Assembly (NCBI GenBank): GCA_046498185.1
Contig: JAWOBE010000144.1
Location: forward strand, 1 to 16,941
Direction of reading: 5' to 3'
DNA from: CAYXDR01 sp046498185
GTDB lineage: Bacteria > Desulfobacterota > DSM-4660 > Desulfatiglandales > Desulfatiglandaceae
DNA: 16,941 bases
Shown here: one piece after another, positions 7,031 to 15,046 of the stretch
Layout: every line of letters begins with the position of its first letter
How positions within the stretch are numbered: the first letter of the stretch is position 1
Program-made: the position numbers and the translations under genes
The notes under the pieces: model-generated
What the model saw: only the letters and a program-made list of their open reading frames with translations
What the model was told of the DNA's origin: nothing
Databases searched by the model: none

Positions 7031-9802
7031 ATGAAAGAACCAGCCACTGAAAAAAATCAGCAAGAAAAAAAGAAAAACGGGGAGATCCCGGATATTTCTT
7101 TAAAGGGCATATCTCCTTGGATGCTCGATCCTGCCGAAGCTCTCGAAAAATTTGGCTCGGATCGAGACAAGGGTTTGGTTGAGGATCAGGCCCAGAAACG
7201 CCTGGAACAGTACGGAGCCAACCGTATTAGAGCCAAACAAAAACGATCGGCAATAGACGTCCTGGTTGATCAGCTCAAAAACCTCATCGTGCTGCTGCTG
7301 TTCGTCGCTGCCGCGGTTTCTTTTATCTTCGGGCAGATGCTCGAAGGTGTCTCCATACTTGCGGCTATGCTGATAAACGTGGTCATCGGTTTCGGGACCG
7401 AGTTGCGAGCGGTTCGGGCCATGGAGTCACTGAAGGAGATGACTCGTGTGAGGGCCAAGGTGCTGCGCGGTGGTGAGGTTCGTGAAATCGTCGCCACCGG
7501 CCTGGTGCCCGGCGATATAGTGATCATGGAGGCCGGCGACATGGTCTCCGCAGATCTAAGGCTGATCGAGTCTAATCGGGTCCAGGCTGATGAATCTTCC
7601 CTGACCGGAGAATCGGTTTCGGTGGATAAAGAGGTGGATGTACTGCCGGAAGATACCCCCTTGGCTGAGAGAACCAACATGCTTTTCAAGGGTACCGTGC
7701 TGACCCAGGGTTCCGCAAAAGGGCTCGTGGTTTCCACGGGAATGTCCACCGAAATCGGCCATATATCGGAGCTCACCGAAGCGGCCGAGAAAGAAGAGGC
7801 CACACCGCTTGAGAAGCGGCTGAACCAACTGGGCCAACGCTTGATTTGGCTGACTCTGGCCATCGCTGCTCTCGTGGGTTTAACAGGGTTCATCGGCGGT
7901 CAGGATGTCTTTCTGATTTTTGAAACATCCATTGCGTTAGCGGTGGCGGCCATTCCAGAGGGCCTGCCGATTGTGGCCACAATCGCCCTGGCCCGGGGAA
8001 TGTGGCGCATGGTGAAAAAAAACGCTTTGGTCAACCGCCTTTCTTCGGTGGAAACCCTTGGCGCTACCAGTATCATCTTTACGGACAAGACAGGAACCCT
8101 GACCGAAAACAAAATGACCTTAACCCAACTGGCGATACCCTCCTCAGATGGCGTGAAATATATTGACGTCAACGCCAATGCGGATCCTCCGTTTCTGAAT
8201 CAATCAGAGGAAGCACTCGACAGCCCGCTGCAAAAAAGTGTCGAGGAAATTTTGACATGCGGGGTCTTGTGCAACAATGCAGAGCTCGGAGAAGACGGCG
8301 GTGGGGTCGGTGACCCACTGGAGGTCGCACTCCTTACGGCCGGCCGGATGCTCGGCCTGGAAAGGAGAGATATGTTGAAATCGCTTCCTGAAAAAAAGGA
8401 AGTGGCTTTCAGTGACGAGACCAAAATGATGGGCACATGGCACGGGGACGGGGATCAGTTCCTGCTTGCCGTCAAGGGAGCCCCCGAAGCGGTGATTGAC
8501 GCGTGTACCAAGTCTATGAAAGGAACCGGTGAAGAAGTAAACCTGAACCAGGAGGATCGGGAAAGACTGCTGAAAGCCAACGAGGATATGGCTGCACAGG
8601 GCCTGCGTGTGCTGTCCGTAGCCCGAAGGCATACAAGTACAATCAAGGAAGATCCGTATTCTTCGCTCATCTTTTTGGGACTTGTTGGATTACTTGATCC
8701 ACCCCGGGAAGGTGTGAAAGATGTCATTGATGACCTGCATGGCGCAGGGATCCGCGTGGTCATGGTCACAGGAGATCAATCGATGACGGCGCATTATGTG
8801 GGTAAAGCGCTTGGTCTCAACAGGGAGGATGAACCGGTGATCCAGGGAAAGGAGCTTTCCGATCCCGGCGAACTCAGCTCCGGGGAACGCCGAAGATTAC
8901 TGAAGTCTTCAATTTTTGCGCGTATCAGCCCGGAACAGAAACTGAACATCATCTCTCTGTTCCAGTCCGAGGGATTGGTGGTCGCGATGACTGGAGACGG
9001 GGTCAATGACGCGCCGGCTTTGACGAAAGCCGATATCGGAGTGGCCATGGGAAAACGAGGGACTCAGGTTGCCCGGGAAGCATCGGATATCGTATTGAAG
9101 GATGACGCGTTCAGCACCATCGCCCTGGCTGTGGAACAGGGGAGGGTGATATTCAACAATATCCGTAAATTTATCGTCTTTCTTCTCTCGGGGAATATCG
9201 GCACGATCCTTATCGTTGGAACGGCGATGCTTTTCGGTGACACGTTACCTCTTCTTCCCCTGCAGATACTTTACCTGAACATGATCAGCGATGTTTTCCC
9301 GGCCCTGGCTCTCGGAGCTGCCGAGGGCGACCACTCGGTGATGGAATCGCCTCCGCGGCCGCGGTCCGAGCCGGTGGTTCCCGGCTCTTTATGGGTGATG
9401 ATCGGAGCTTACGGCGTCTTGCTCGCGGCAACTGTTTTAACGGGTTTCTGGGTGGCAATGGAGGCTATGTCCCTGCCTCCCGAGCAGGCTGTGACCGTTT
9501 CCTTCCTGACCCTGGCGTTTACTCGTACCTGGCATGTCTTCAACATGAGGGATTTCGGCTCCAACCTCTTCTCGAACGATGTCACCCGCAATCCCTTCGT
9601 TTGGGGGGCTGTGGCGTTAAGCGTGGGATTGCTGCTGCTGGCGGTTTATTTCCCGCCGCTGGCAAACGTGCTGAGCATGGTTACTCCCAGTTCCGGGGAG
9701 TGGTTGTTGATCCTCGGTATCAGCCTGGTTCCACTCGGGGTGGTACAGGTTGCAAAACAATTTTCTTTCCTAAATCCGCTGCGGCGGGAAAATGAAAAAT
9801 GA
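7031..9802 (+). CDS. P2A-type cation (probably calcium) transporting ATPase
   Basis: A 923-residue membrane pump with the full P-type ATPase signature set: TGES (192-195, actuator domain), DKTGT with phosphorylated D352, KGAPE (482-486, nucleotide binding), TGD (580-582) and GDGVND (655-660). Membrane segments lie near 83-122, 271-315, 710-760 and 780-910, about ten helices as in SERCA. PEGLP (309-313) in M4 and NMISD in M6 (N750, D754) match calcium site II residues of SERCA. The M5 residue equivalent to SERCA E771 is T725 (N722-I-G-T), so one ion per cycle is likely. The substrate could be Ca2+ or Mn2+; Na+ or H+ are less likely. No ribosome site precedes ATG 7031. ATG 7121 (M31) is an alternative start, also without one, and would leave the core intact. 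Confidence 0.88.
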   Translation: MKEPATEKNQQEKKKNGEIPDISLKGISPWMLDPAEALEKFGSDRDKGLVEDQAQKRLEQYGANRIRAKQKRSAIDVLVDQLKNLIVLLLFVAAAVSFIFGQMLEGVSILAAMLINVVIGFGTELRAVRAMESLKEMTRVRAKVLRGGEVREIVATGLVPGDIVIMEAGDMVSADLRLIESNRVQADESSLTGESVSVDKEVDVLPEDTPLAERTNMLFKGTVLTQGSAKGLVVSTGMSTEIGHISELTEAAEKEEATPLEKRLNQLGQRLIWLTLAIAALVGLTGFIGGQDVFLIFETSIALAVAAIPEGLPIVATIALARGMWRMVKKNALVNRLSSVETLGATSIIFTDKTGTLTENKMTLTQLAIPSSDGVKYIDVNANADPPFLNQSEEALDSPLQKSVEEILTCGVLCNNAELGEDGGGVGDPLEVALLTAGRMLGLERRDMLKSLPEKKEVAFSDETKMMGTWHGDGDQFLLAVKGAPEAVIDACTKSMKGTGEEVNLNQEDRERLLKANEDMAAQGLRVLSVARRHTSTIKEDPYSSLIFLGLVGLLDPPREGVKDVIDDLHGAGIRVVMVTGDQSMTAHYVGKALGLNREDEPVIQGKELSDPGELSSGERRRLLKSSIFARISPEQKLNIISLFQSEGLVVAMTGDGVNDAPALTKADIGVAMGKRGTQVAREASDIVLKDDAFSTIALAVEQGRVIFNNIRKFIVFLLSGNIGTILIVGTAMLFGDTLPLLPLQILYLNMISDVFPALALGAAEGDHSVMESPPRPRSEPVVPGSLWVMIGAYGVLLAATVLTGFWVAMEAMSLPPEQAVTVSFLTLAFTRTWHVFNMRDFGSNLFSNDVTRNPFVWGAVALSVGLLLLAVYFPPLANVLSMVTPSSGEWLLILGISLVPLGVVQVAKQFSFLNPLRRENEK

Positions 9803-9910
9803 TTACGCTTATAATACACACACTCCTTTTTTGATACAGGATTCACCCCATTTTTTTCGCTGATGATACGCTGTAATATTTAAATTCAATCATTTCACAG
9901 GAGGTGCCTA

Positions 9911-9952
9911 GTGCGAGCACACAAGGAGGTATCGTGGATCAGAAGAAGATAA
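9911..9952 (+). CDS. Possible 13-aa leader ORF overlapping the HAD-TPP start
   Basis: A GTG-initiated 13-codon ORF (MRAHKEVSWIRRR) ending in TAA. A near-perfect ribosome site, AGGAGGTG (9899-9906), lies 4-5 bases before its start. It overlaps, in another frame, the ribosome site (AAGGAGGT, 9923-9930) and start codon (GTG 9934) of the next gene. Translation of this ORF would pass through the downstream initiation region and end 16 bases inside it. It may couple or limit downstream translation, or be chance. The peptide is basic and unrecognised. Confidence 0.25.
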   Translation: MRAHKEVSWIRRR

Positions 9953-11496
9953 TTCTTTCAAGATCCGATTATGACGCGGTCATCTTTGACCTGGACGGCG
10001 TGGTCACCAGAACAGCAAAGGTGCATTTCATTGCATGGAAGCGACTTTTCGACGAATATATCGAGAAGCACACAAAGAGCGACAAGTGGGAATCTTTCGA
10101 TAACGACGATTATCTTCGATATGTGGATGGAAAACCGAGATACGAGGGAGTCAGAAGTTTCCTTGAATCCAGGAATATTGAAATACCATATGGAAATCCA
10201 GAAGATGAACCTGGAAAAGAGACGATATGCGGGCTCGGAAATCTCAAGAACAAGTATTTCAATGAACTCATAGAAAAAAATGGTGTTGAAGTCTACGGAC
10301 CGGCCGTTTCTCTTCTGCGCAGACTCCGCTCCACAGGGCTTAAAACCGCTGTTGTCTCGTCGAGCAAAAATTGTGTCGCTGTATTGAAATCAGCTCAACT
10401 CATCGATTTGTTCGATCATAAGGTAGACGGAGTCGACGCCCGGAAGATGGGACTCGACGGAAAGCCGCATCCGGATATTTTTTTGGCGGCTGCGGAGAAA
10501 CTCCTGGTGGATCCGAAGCGCTCGGTCGTGCTGGAAGATGCGATATCCGGGGTTGAGGCCGGTAAGAGAGGCGAATTCGGCATGGTTATAGGCGTCGATC
10601 GAACAGGACATGCAGACCTGCTTAAACGGCACGGCGCGGATAATGTGATATCCGATTTGTCCGCCATCGAGCTGGAGGGCGGCTTTTCGTCACCGGCCGA
10701 TCCGATCCCTTCGGCGTTGAAACATTTCAATGAGATCTTCTACAGAACTGAAAATAAAGAAATCGCGGTTTTTCTAGATTATGACGGGACGCTTACTCCG
10801 ATTGTAAAAGAGCCCTCCGACGCGATACTCTCGGATTCCATCCGGGATGTGCTTATGGAGATGTCCGAGCAGATACCTGTGGCGGTTATCAGTGGCAGAG
10901 ACCGACCGGATGTGCAACGTCTCGTCGGCATCGAGGGCATTTATTATGCCGGCAGCCACGGTTTTGACATAGCAGCCCCGGACGGCACTGAAACAGGGCC
11001 TGAAAAAGGGGAAGATTTTCTGCCTGCTTTGGATCGTGCTGAAGAGGAGCTTAAAGAAAGATTGGAGGCGGTCCCCGGCCTCAAGATTGAACGGAAGAAA
11101 TTTTCCATAGCGGTGCACTATCGCAATGTGGCCGAGGAGGATGTTTCGGGCGTCAATAGGACGGTCGAGGAAGTAAAGGACATTTTCCCCGAATTAAGTC
11201 TTTCCGGGGGAAAGAAAATTTTTGAACTGCAGCCCGCAATGGACTGGCATAAGGGCAGGGCTTTGATATGGCTTATTGAAAAGCTTGGACTCGACAGGTC
11301 CGATGTCGTCCCCTTTTATATTGGAGACGACACCACCGATGAGGATGCATTCAGGGCAATCAAGAACAGGGGGATCGGCGTCGTGGTTATGGATTCCTAT
11401 CGCGATAGTGAAGCGGAGTACCGGCTCAAAAACCCCGATGAGGTGGGACGGTTTTTACGGAAACTCGTCGTGTTGCAGAAAGGAGGTAATCGATGA
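9934..11496 (+). CDS. HAD phosphoglucomutase-like / trehalose-6-phosphate phosphatase fusion
   Basis: A 520-residue cytoplasmic protein with two HAD domains. Residues ~12-245 resemble beta-phosphoglucomutase: FDLDGVV (nucleophile D19, acid D21), H31 at the spacing of the L. lactis hinge residue H20, SSSKN (141-145), KPHPD (177-181) and EDAISG (201-206). Residues ~260-515 are an OtsB-type phosphatase: DYDGT (D282, D284), SGR (320-322) and GDDTTDEDAF (464-473). Likely reactions are beta-glucose-1-P to glucose-6-P, and trehalose-6-P to trehalose. I chose GTG 9934 because AAGGAGGT lies 3 bases upstream, though that spacing is short. A GTG at 9904 would add 10 residues but sits on another ribosome site. 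The stop overlaps the GH65 start by ATGA. Together the two genes match the domain order of mycobacterial OtsB1 (Rv2006). Confidence 0.88.
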   Translation: MDQKKIILSRSDYDAVIFDLDGVVTRTAKVHFIAWKRLFDEYIEKHTKSDKWESFDNDDYLRYVDGKPRYEGVRSFLESRNIEIPYGNPEDEPGKETICGLGNLKNKYFNELIEKNGVEVYGPAVSLLRRLRSTGLKTAVVSSSKNCVAVLKSAQLIDLFDHKVDGVDARKMGLDGKPHPDIFLAAAEKLLVDPKRSVVLEDAISGVEAGKRGEFGMVIGVDRTGHADLLKRHGADNVISDLSAIELEGGFSSPADPIPSALKHFNEIFYRTENKEIAVFLDYDGTLTPIVKEPSDAILSDSIRDVLMEMSEQIPVAVISGRDRPDVQRLVGIEGIYYAGSHGFDIAAPDGTETGPEKGEDFLPALDRAEEELKERLEAVPGLKIERKKFSIAVHYRNVAEEDVSGVNRTVEEVKDIFPELSLSGGKKIFELQPAMDWHKGRALIWLIEKLGLDRSDVVPFYIGDDTTDEDAFRAIKNRGIGVVVMDSYRDSEAEYRLKNPDEVGRFLRKLVVLQKGGNR

Positions 11497-13907
11497 CTGT
11501 CTGGTCTCTCACGTATGAGGGGTTTGACCCCAACGAAGAAAAGTTGAGGGAAGCCCTATGCACGCTTGGAAACGGCTATTTCGCGACAAGGGGCGCGGGA
11601 TCGGAATCCTGCGCCGATGATATCCACTACCCCGGCGCTTACCTGGCGGGCGGATATAACCGCCTCGGAACGGAAATAAAGGACAGGGTCATCGAAAATG
11701 AAGACCTTGTAAACCTGCCTAACTGGCTCTGCTTGAGCTTTCGGTACGAAGGACAAGATTGGTTTAATCTCAAGAATATGGAGATCCTGGATTACCGTCA
11801 GGAGCTGGAGGTAAAAAAAGGCATTTTGACCCGAACCGTGAAATTCGAGGATAGCGACGGGCGGCGGACCAACTTAACAGAACGCCGTCTGGTTCACATG
11901 TCCGAACCTCATCTGGCTGCGCTTGAAGTCGTTTTGACTCCTGAAAACTGGTCCGGCGAAGTGGAATTCAGATCGGCTCTCGATGGGAGGGTCGTCAATG
12001 ACGGAGTACCCCGCTACAGAGGTTTGAACAACAGGCATTTGGAATCGCTGGTTACACGAGCGATCGACAACGAAAACATCCTGCTCAAGGTGCAGACAAA
12101 TCAATCACAACTTCGCATAGCCCAGGCGGCCCGGACCCGTATTTTCAGGAACTGGGATTCAATGGATGTTTTTTTGGACACCAGGGAGGAGGAGGGTTAC
12201 ATCGCCCGCCATTTGACGGTGCAGGCCGAAAAAGGCGTTGATATTCGAGTGGAAAAAGTAATTGCCATTTTTACCTCGAGAGACAATGCTTCGTCCGAAT
12301 GCGCGCTCGAAGCGGAAAAAGCTGTCAAAAGGGCCGAAGGTTTCAATGAGTTGGTCCAATCCCATGCCCTCGCATGGAAACATCTATGGCGCCGTTTTGA
12401 CATTGAATTCGAAGAAAATTTTCCTCCGGAAGAAGACAGAACGCGCATGATTCTACATCTATATACTTTTCATCTTCTTCAAAGCACTTCCATGCATACG
12501 ATGGCCCTGGATGTGGGTGTTCCGTCAAGGGGTTGGCACGGTGAAGCCTACAGGGGCCATATTTTCTGGGATGAGCTTTTCATCTTTCCGTTTTTGAACC
12601 TGCGGGTTCCGGAGATAACTCGGGCTCTTCTGATGTATCGCTACCGGAGGATCGCCGAAGCCCGCGCCGCGGCTGAGGAAGCAGGGTATAGGGGTGCGAT
12701 GTATCCGTGGCAAAGTGGAAGTAACGGGCGCGAGGAAACACAGAAAATCCATCTGAATCCGAAATCCGGCCGATGGATACCCGACAATTCCCGTCTTCAG
12801 CGCCATGTTAACGCGGCGATCGTCCGCAACATATACGAGTACTACCAGGTTACAGAAGACAGGGAGTTTTTGTCATTTTACGGAGCGGAGATGATCCTGG
12901 AAATCGCACGTTTCTGGTCGAGTATTTCGAGCTATAATCCTGATCTGGACAGGTATGAAATCCTCGGTGTTATGGGACCTGATGAATACCATGAAGCTTA
13001 CCCAGGCTCCGATCGACCCGGGCTGGATAACAATGCATATACCAATATCATGGCTGTGTGGGTTTTAACCGAGGCGCTGAAAGTATTGGAGATTCTTCCG
13101 GAAGACCGGAGAAATGAGCTTTGCGAGGCCCTGGAACTGCAAGACGAAGAGCTGGATCGCTGGCGTGATATCAGCAGGAAGATGCGTGTAATTTTCCACG
13201 GGGACGGTATTATCAGCCAGTTTGAAGACTACGATGAACTGGAAGAGTTCGACTGGGATGGTTATAGAGAAAAATATAATGATATTCAAAGATTAGATAG
13301 GATACTTGAAGCTGAAAACGATTCCCCTAACCGCTACAAGGCCTCCAAACAGGCCGATGTGTTGATGTTGTTCTTCGTATTTTCGTCCGACGAACTAAGA
13401 TCCATTTTCGAAAGACTCGGCTATTTGTTCGAGTACGAGACCATACCCAGAAATATCGATTATTATATCAAGCGTACATCCCATGGTTCTACTCTGAGCA
13501 GGGTGGTACATTCATGGGTCCTTTCGAGAAGCAAGAGGGCCTGGTCATGGAACCTTTTCAAAAAAGCTCTGGAAAGCGATATATCGGACATACAAGGGGG
13601 GACTACTCCGGAAGGTATTCATCTGGGTGCGATGGCCGGATGTGTAAACATGATCCAGATGGGATATACCGGAATGGAAACACGAGGTGACATGTTGTGG
13701 CTCAATCCCTGCCTCCCCAGGGAACTGAAGGCCCTCAGGATGCAGATTCATTATCGGGGGCACAATTTGTATATTGAGGTTTCGCCCGATAAAATGATCG
13801 TAACGACATGCAAAGCGACGGAAAAACCGATAAAAATCGGTTACAAAGAGAAAGTTTTTGAACTTGAGGAGGGGAGAAGCCTGGAGGTCGCATTGAATGG
13901 AAAATAA
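11493..13907 (+). CDS. GH65 disaccharide phosphorylase (trehalose/maltose/kojibiose type)
   Basis: An 804-residue enzyme, full length for the family. A beta-sandwich domain covers about 1-275, a linker follows, and the (alpha/alpha)6 catalytic barrel runs from about 315 to 690 with a small C-terminal beta domain. Family marks include FWDE (358-361), MYPWQSGS (403-410), GPDEYH (495-500, general acid E498), KQADV (619-623), SHGSTLS (663-669, phosphate-binding region) and GTTPEGIHLGAMAG (703-716). GH65 phosphorylases invert, releasing beta-glucose-1-phosphate plus glucose from an alpha-disaccharide. The preceding trehalose-6-P phosphatase and phosphoglucomutase-like domains suggest trehalose as substrate, but kojibiose or another sugar cannot be excluded. 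The ATG overlaps the upstream stop (ATGA), and AGGAGGT lies 5 bases before it, so translation is coupled. No clear terminator is seen in the 79 bases before the convergent gene. Confidence 0.9.
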   Translation: MTVWSLTYEGFDPNEEKLREALCTLGNGYFATRGAGSESCADDIHYPGAYLAGGYNRLGTEIKDRVIENEDLVNLPNWLCLSFRYEGQDWFNLKNMEILDYRQELEVKKGILTRTVKFEDSDGRRTNLTERRLVHMSEPHLAALEVVLTPENWSGEVEFRSALDGRVVNDGVPRYRGLNNRHLESLVTRAIDNENILLKVQTNQSQLRIAQAARTRIFRNWDSMDVFLDTREEEGYIARHLTVQAEKGVDIRVEKVIAIFTSRDNASSECALEAEKAVKRAEGFNELVQSHALAWKHLWRRFDIEFEENFPPEEDRTRMILHLYTFHLLQSTSMHTMALDVGVPSRGWHGEAYRGHIFWDELFIFPFLNLRVPEITRALLMYRYRRIAEARAAAEEAGYRGAMYPWQSGSNGREETQKIHLNPKSGRWIPDNSRLQRHVNAAIVRNIYEYYQVTEDREFLSFYGAEMILEIARFWSSISSYNPDLDRYEILGVMGPDEYHEAYPGSDRPGLDNNAYTNIMAVWVLTEALKVLEILPEDRRNELCEALELQDEELDRWRDISRKMRVIFHGDGIISQFEDYDELEEFDWDGYREKYNDIQRLDRILEAENDSPNRYKASKQADVLMLFFVFSSDELRSIFERLGYLFEYETIPRNIDYYIKRTSHGSTLSRVVHSWVLSRSKRAWSWNLFKKALESDISDIQGGTTPEGIHLGAMAGCVNMIQMGYTGMETRGDMLWLNPCLPRELKALRMQIHYRGHNLYIEVSPDKMIVTTCKATEKPIKIGYKEKVFELEEGRSLEVALNGK

Positions 13908-13986
13908 GGAAACACGTTAATTGTCAAAATTTCGACTCGTATTTTGCGGGATTTTTCATGCTCAAATAAGAATTGGTGGGTACAGG

Positions 13987-14658
13987 TCAACGGTTTTCCG
14001 TATTTTCGACCTTGGATGTTTCTTTATGATTTCTTATTTTTTCAGTAATGTTATGAATTTTCTTGACGTACGATACGGTTTCCCGGCTTTTTGGGCCGTT
14101 GACCTCGGGAAGGATTTCAGCGATGGAACTCCATAAATAAGGACTCATTTTCCTGTCAATAGCAACTTTTTGGGCTTTGAGTATGGTGTGCATTCCCGCG
14201 TTATAGGATGCGAACATGAAATTGAGCCTGTCATCGAACGAACGCTCCTTAGCCCATTCGTCCCAAAGCATGCTATTATAGTATATGCCCGCTTCGATAT
14301 TCCAGCGGGGTTCGCTGATAGATCCCCGGATGTTTGGATTTTTGCGTTTAAGCTCATCAAATGTGCTCGGCAGGATTTGCATCAGGCCCATGGCACCGTA
14401 ATTCGACTGTGCCTGGGGCGAGAGCCTGGATTCCGCTATCGCCTGAGCTTTGAAATAGCGCCAGTCGAAATCAGATCCAAAATATTTAGTCGTATATAGA
14501 TAAAAGTATTCATCAAAATCAGCTATATCTATATATTTATCAAATCCAATTGCATTAATAGGAGATAGTAGTAATACAAAAATTAATGTTATAGGCAATA
14601 TGAGTTGAAATTTAATTGCTGTGATAAAAAATTTAAATTTATAAGTTTCAATTTTCAC
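13987..14658 (-). CDS. Secreted lytic transglycosylase (SLT domain)
   Basis: A 223-residue protein with a basic N-terminus and a hydrophobic stretch (about 17-33). A signal peptide could be cleaved after SPINA (residue 36); there is no lipobox cysteine. The SLT/goose-lysozyme-like domain covers about 62-205: catalytic glutamate in AIAESRLS (E76), GAMGLMQ (88-94) and ASYNAG (150-155). It would cleave the N-acetylmuramyl-N-acetylglucosamine bond in periplasmic peptidoglycan, giving 1,6-anhydro products. It has only the catalytic domain and a short polar tail. The start is GTG 14658, with GGAG 10 bases upstream, which is loose spacing. The first ~45 codons are markedly AT-rich compared with the rest and with neighbouring genes. 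It converges on the GH65 gene. Confidence 0.87.
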   Translation of the reverse strand: MKIETYKFKFFITAIKFQLILPITLIFVLLLSPINAIGFDKYIDIADFDEYFYLYTTKYFGSDFDWRYFKAQAIAESRLSPQAQSNYGAMGLMQILPSTFDELKRKNPNIRGSISEPRWNIEAGIYYNSMLWDEWAKERSFDDRLNFMFASYNAGMHTILKAQKVAIDRKMSPYLWSSIAEILPEVNGPKSRETVSYVKKIHNITEKIRNHKETSKVENTENR

Positions 14659-15046
14659 TGTACATTGACTCCATGTTCCGAATTTAGATCGCTTTTGAAG
14701 CCAACATTACCAACCCGGGAATGAAAGATCAATAGTTCTCGAAATTCCAATACATTTTCCAATCCGTTCCTGAGGTTTTGCGCTAATTTTACACCAGAGA
14801 TACAATTGATGGCACCATAAAAAGTCAAAACAACCCTGTTCCTCGGGGTAGGGATCGCTGTCGAGGTCGGTATCGGAAGTTGACCGGGGACCTTTTCGAC
14901 CCCGATACCGATCCCGACGCCGATAAGGCGGGGATGGGACTTTTTGCGAGGCCGTCATACATGATTGACCTTATTTACGCGGACTCCTCATTAAGATACA
15001 CTCGGAATAAAGAGCACCTAAAGAAAAGGAACGAAAAGGAGGAGTT
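14659..15046. other. Divergent spacer with repeat element and SDR start signals
   Basis: This 388-base stretch separates the minus-strand transglycosylase from the plus-strand SDR. Its middle is the inverted-repeat element at 14806-14958. On the right, TTGACC (14965-14970) is a fair -35 match, but the best -10 at suitable spacing is only CATTAA (14989-14994). AAGGAGGAG (15036-15044) is the SDR ribosome site. On the minus strand TTGATC with TAATGT 17 bases on is a weak promoter candidate for the transglycosylase. I see no tRNA or recognisable structured RNA. Confidence 0.5.
14806..14958. repeat. MITE-like nested inverted repeat, about 153 bp
   Basis: Outer arms 14806-14826 and 14938-14958 are inverted copies matching at 15 of 21 positions, including a perfect 8-base inner edge (AAAAAGTC / GACTTTTT). 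Inner arms 14860-14876 and 14902-14918 match at 15 of 17, plus a G-U pair, in GATCGGTATCGG-type sequence. The whole could fold as one long hairpin. TACA occurs immediately outside or at both ends (14801-14804, 14958-14961), possibly a target-site duplication. There is no transposase, so a non-autonomous element or an extragenic palindromic repeat is the best reading. Confidence 0.6.

Noticed and set aside
7270..7893. A 207-codon minus-strand ORF
   Set aside because: It is antisense to conserved ATPase domains. The serine/threonine-rich product is typical of an antisense shadow.
9810..9815. TATAAT after the ATPase gene as promoter of the HAD-TPP operon
   Set aside because: There is no acceptable -35 at 15-19 bases upstream. 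The nearby TTGATA (9831-9836) has no -10 partner. A promoter in 9803-9898 is likely but not locatable.
13990..14005. ACGGTTTTCCGT followed by ATTTT as terminator for the GH65 gene
   Set aside because: The stem is only 4 bp, lies inside the convergent coding sequence, and the T-run is broken.
14707..14958. An 83-codon minus-strand ORF in the spacer
   Set aside because: It lies almost entirely within the inverted-repeat element. Its arginine/proline/aspartate-rich product mirrors the GATACCGATCCC repeat, and no family is recognised.
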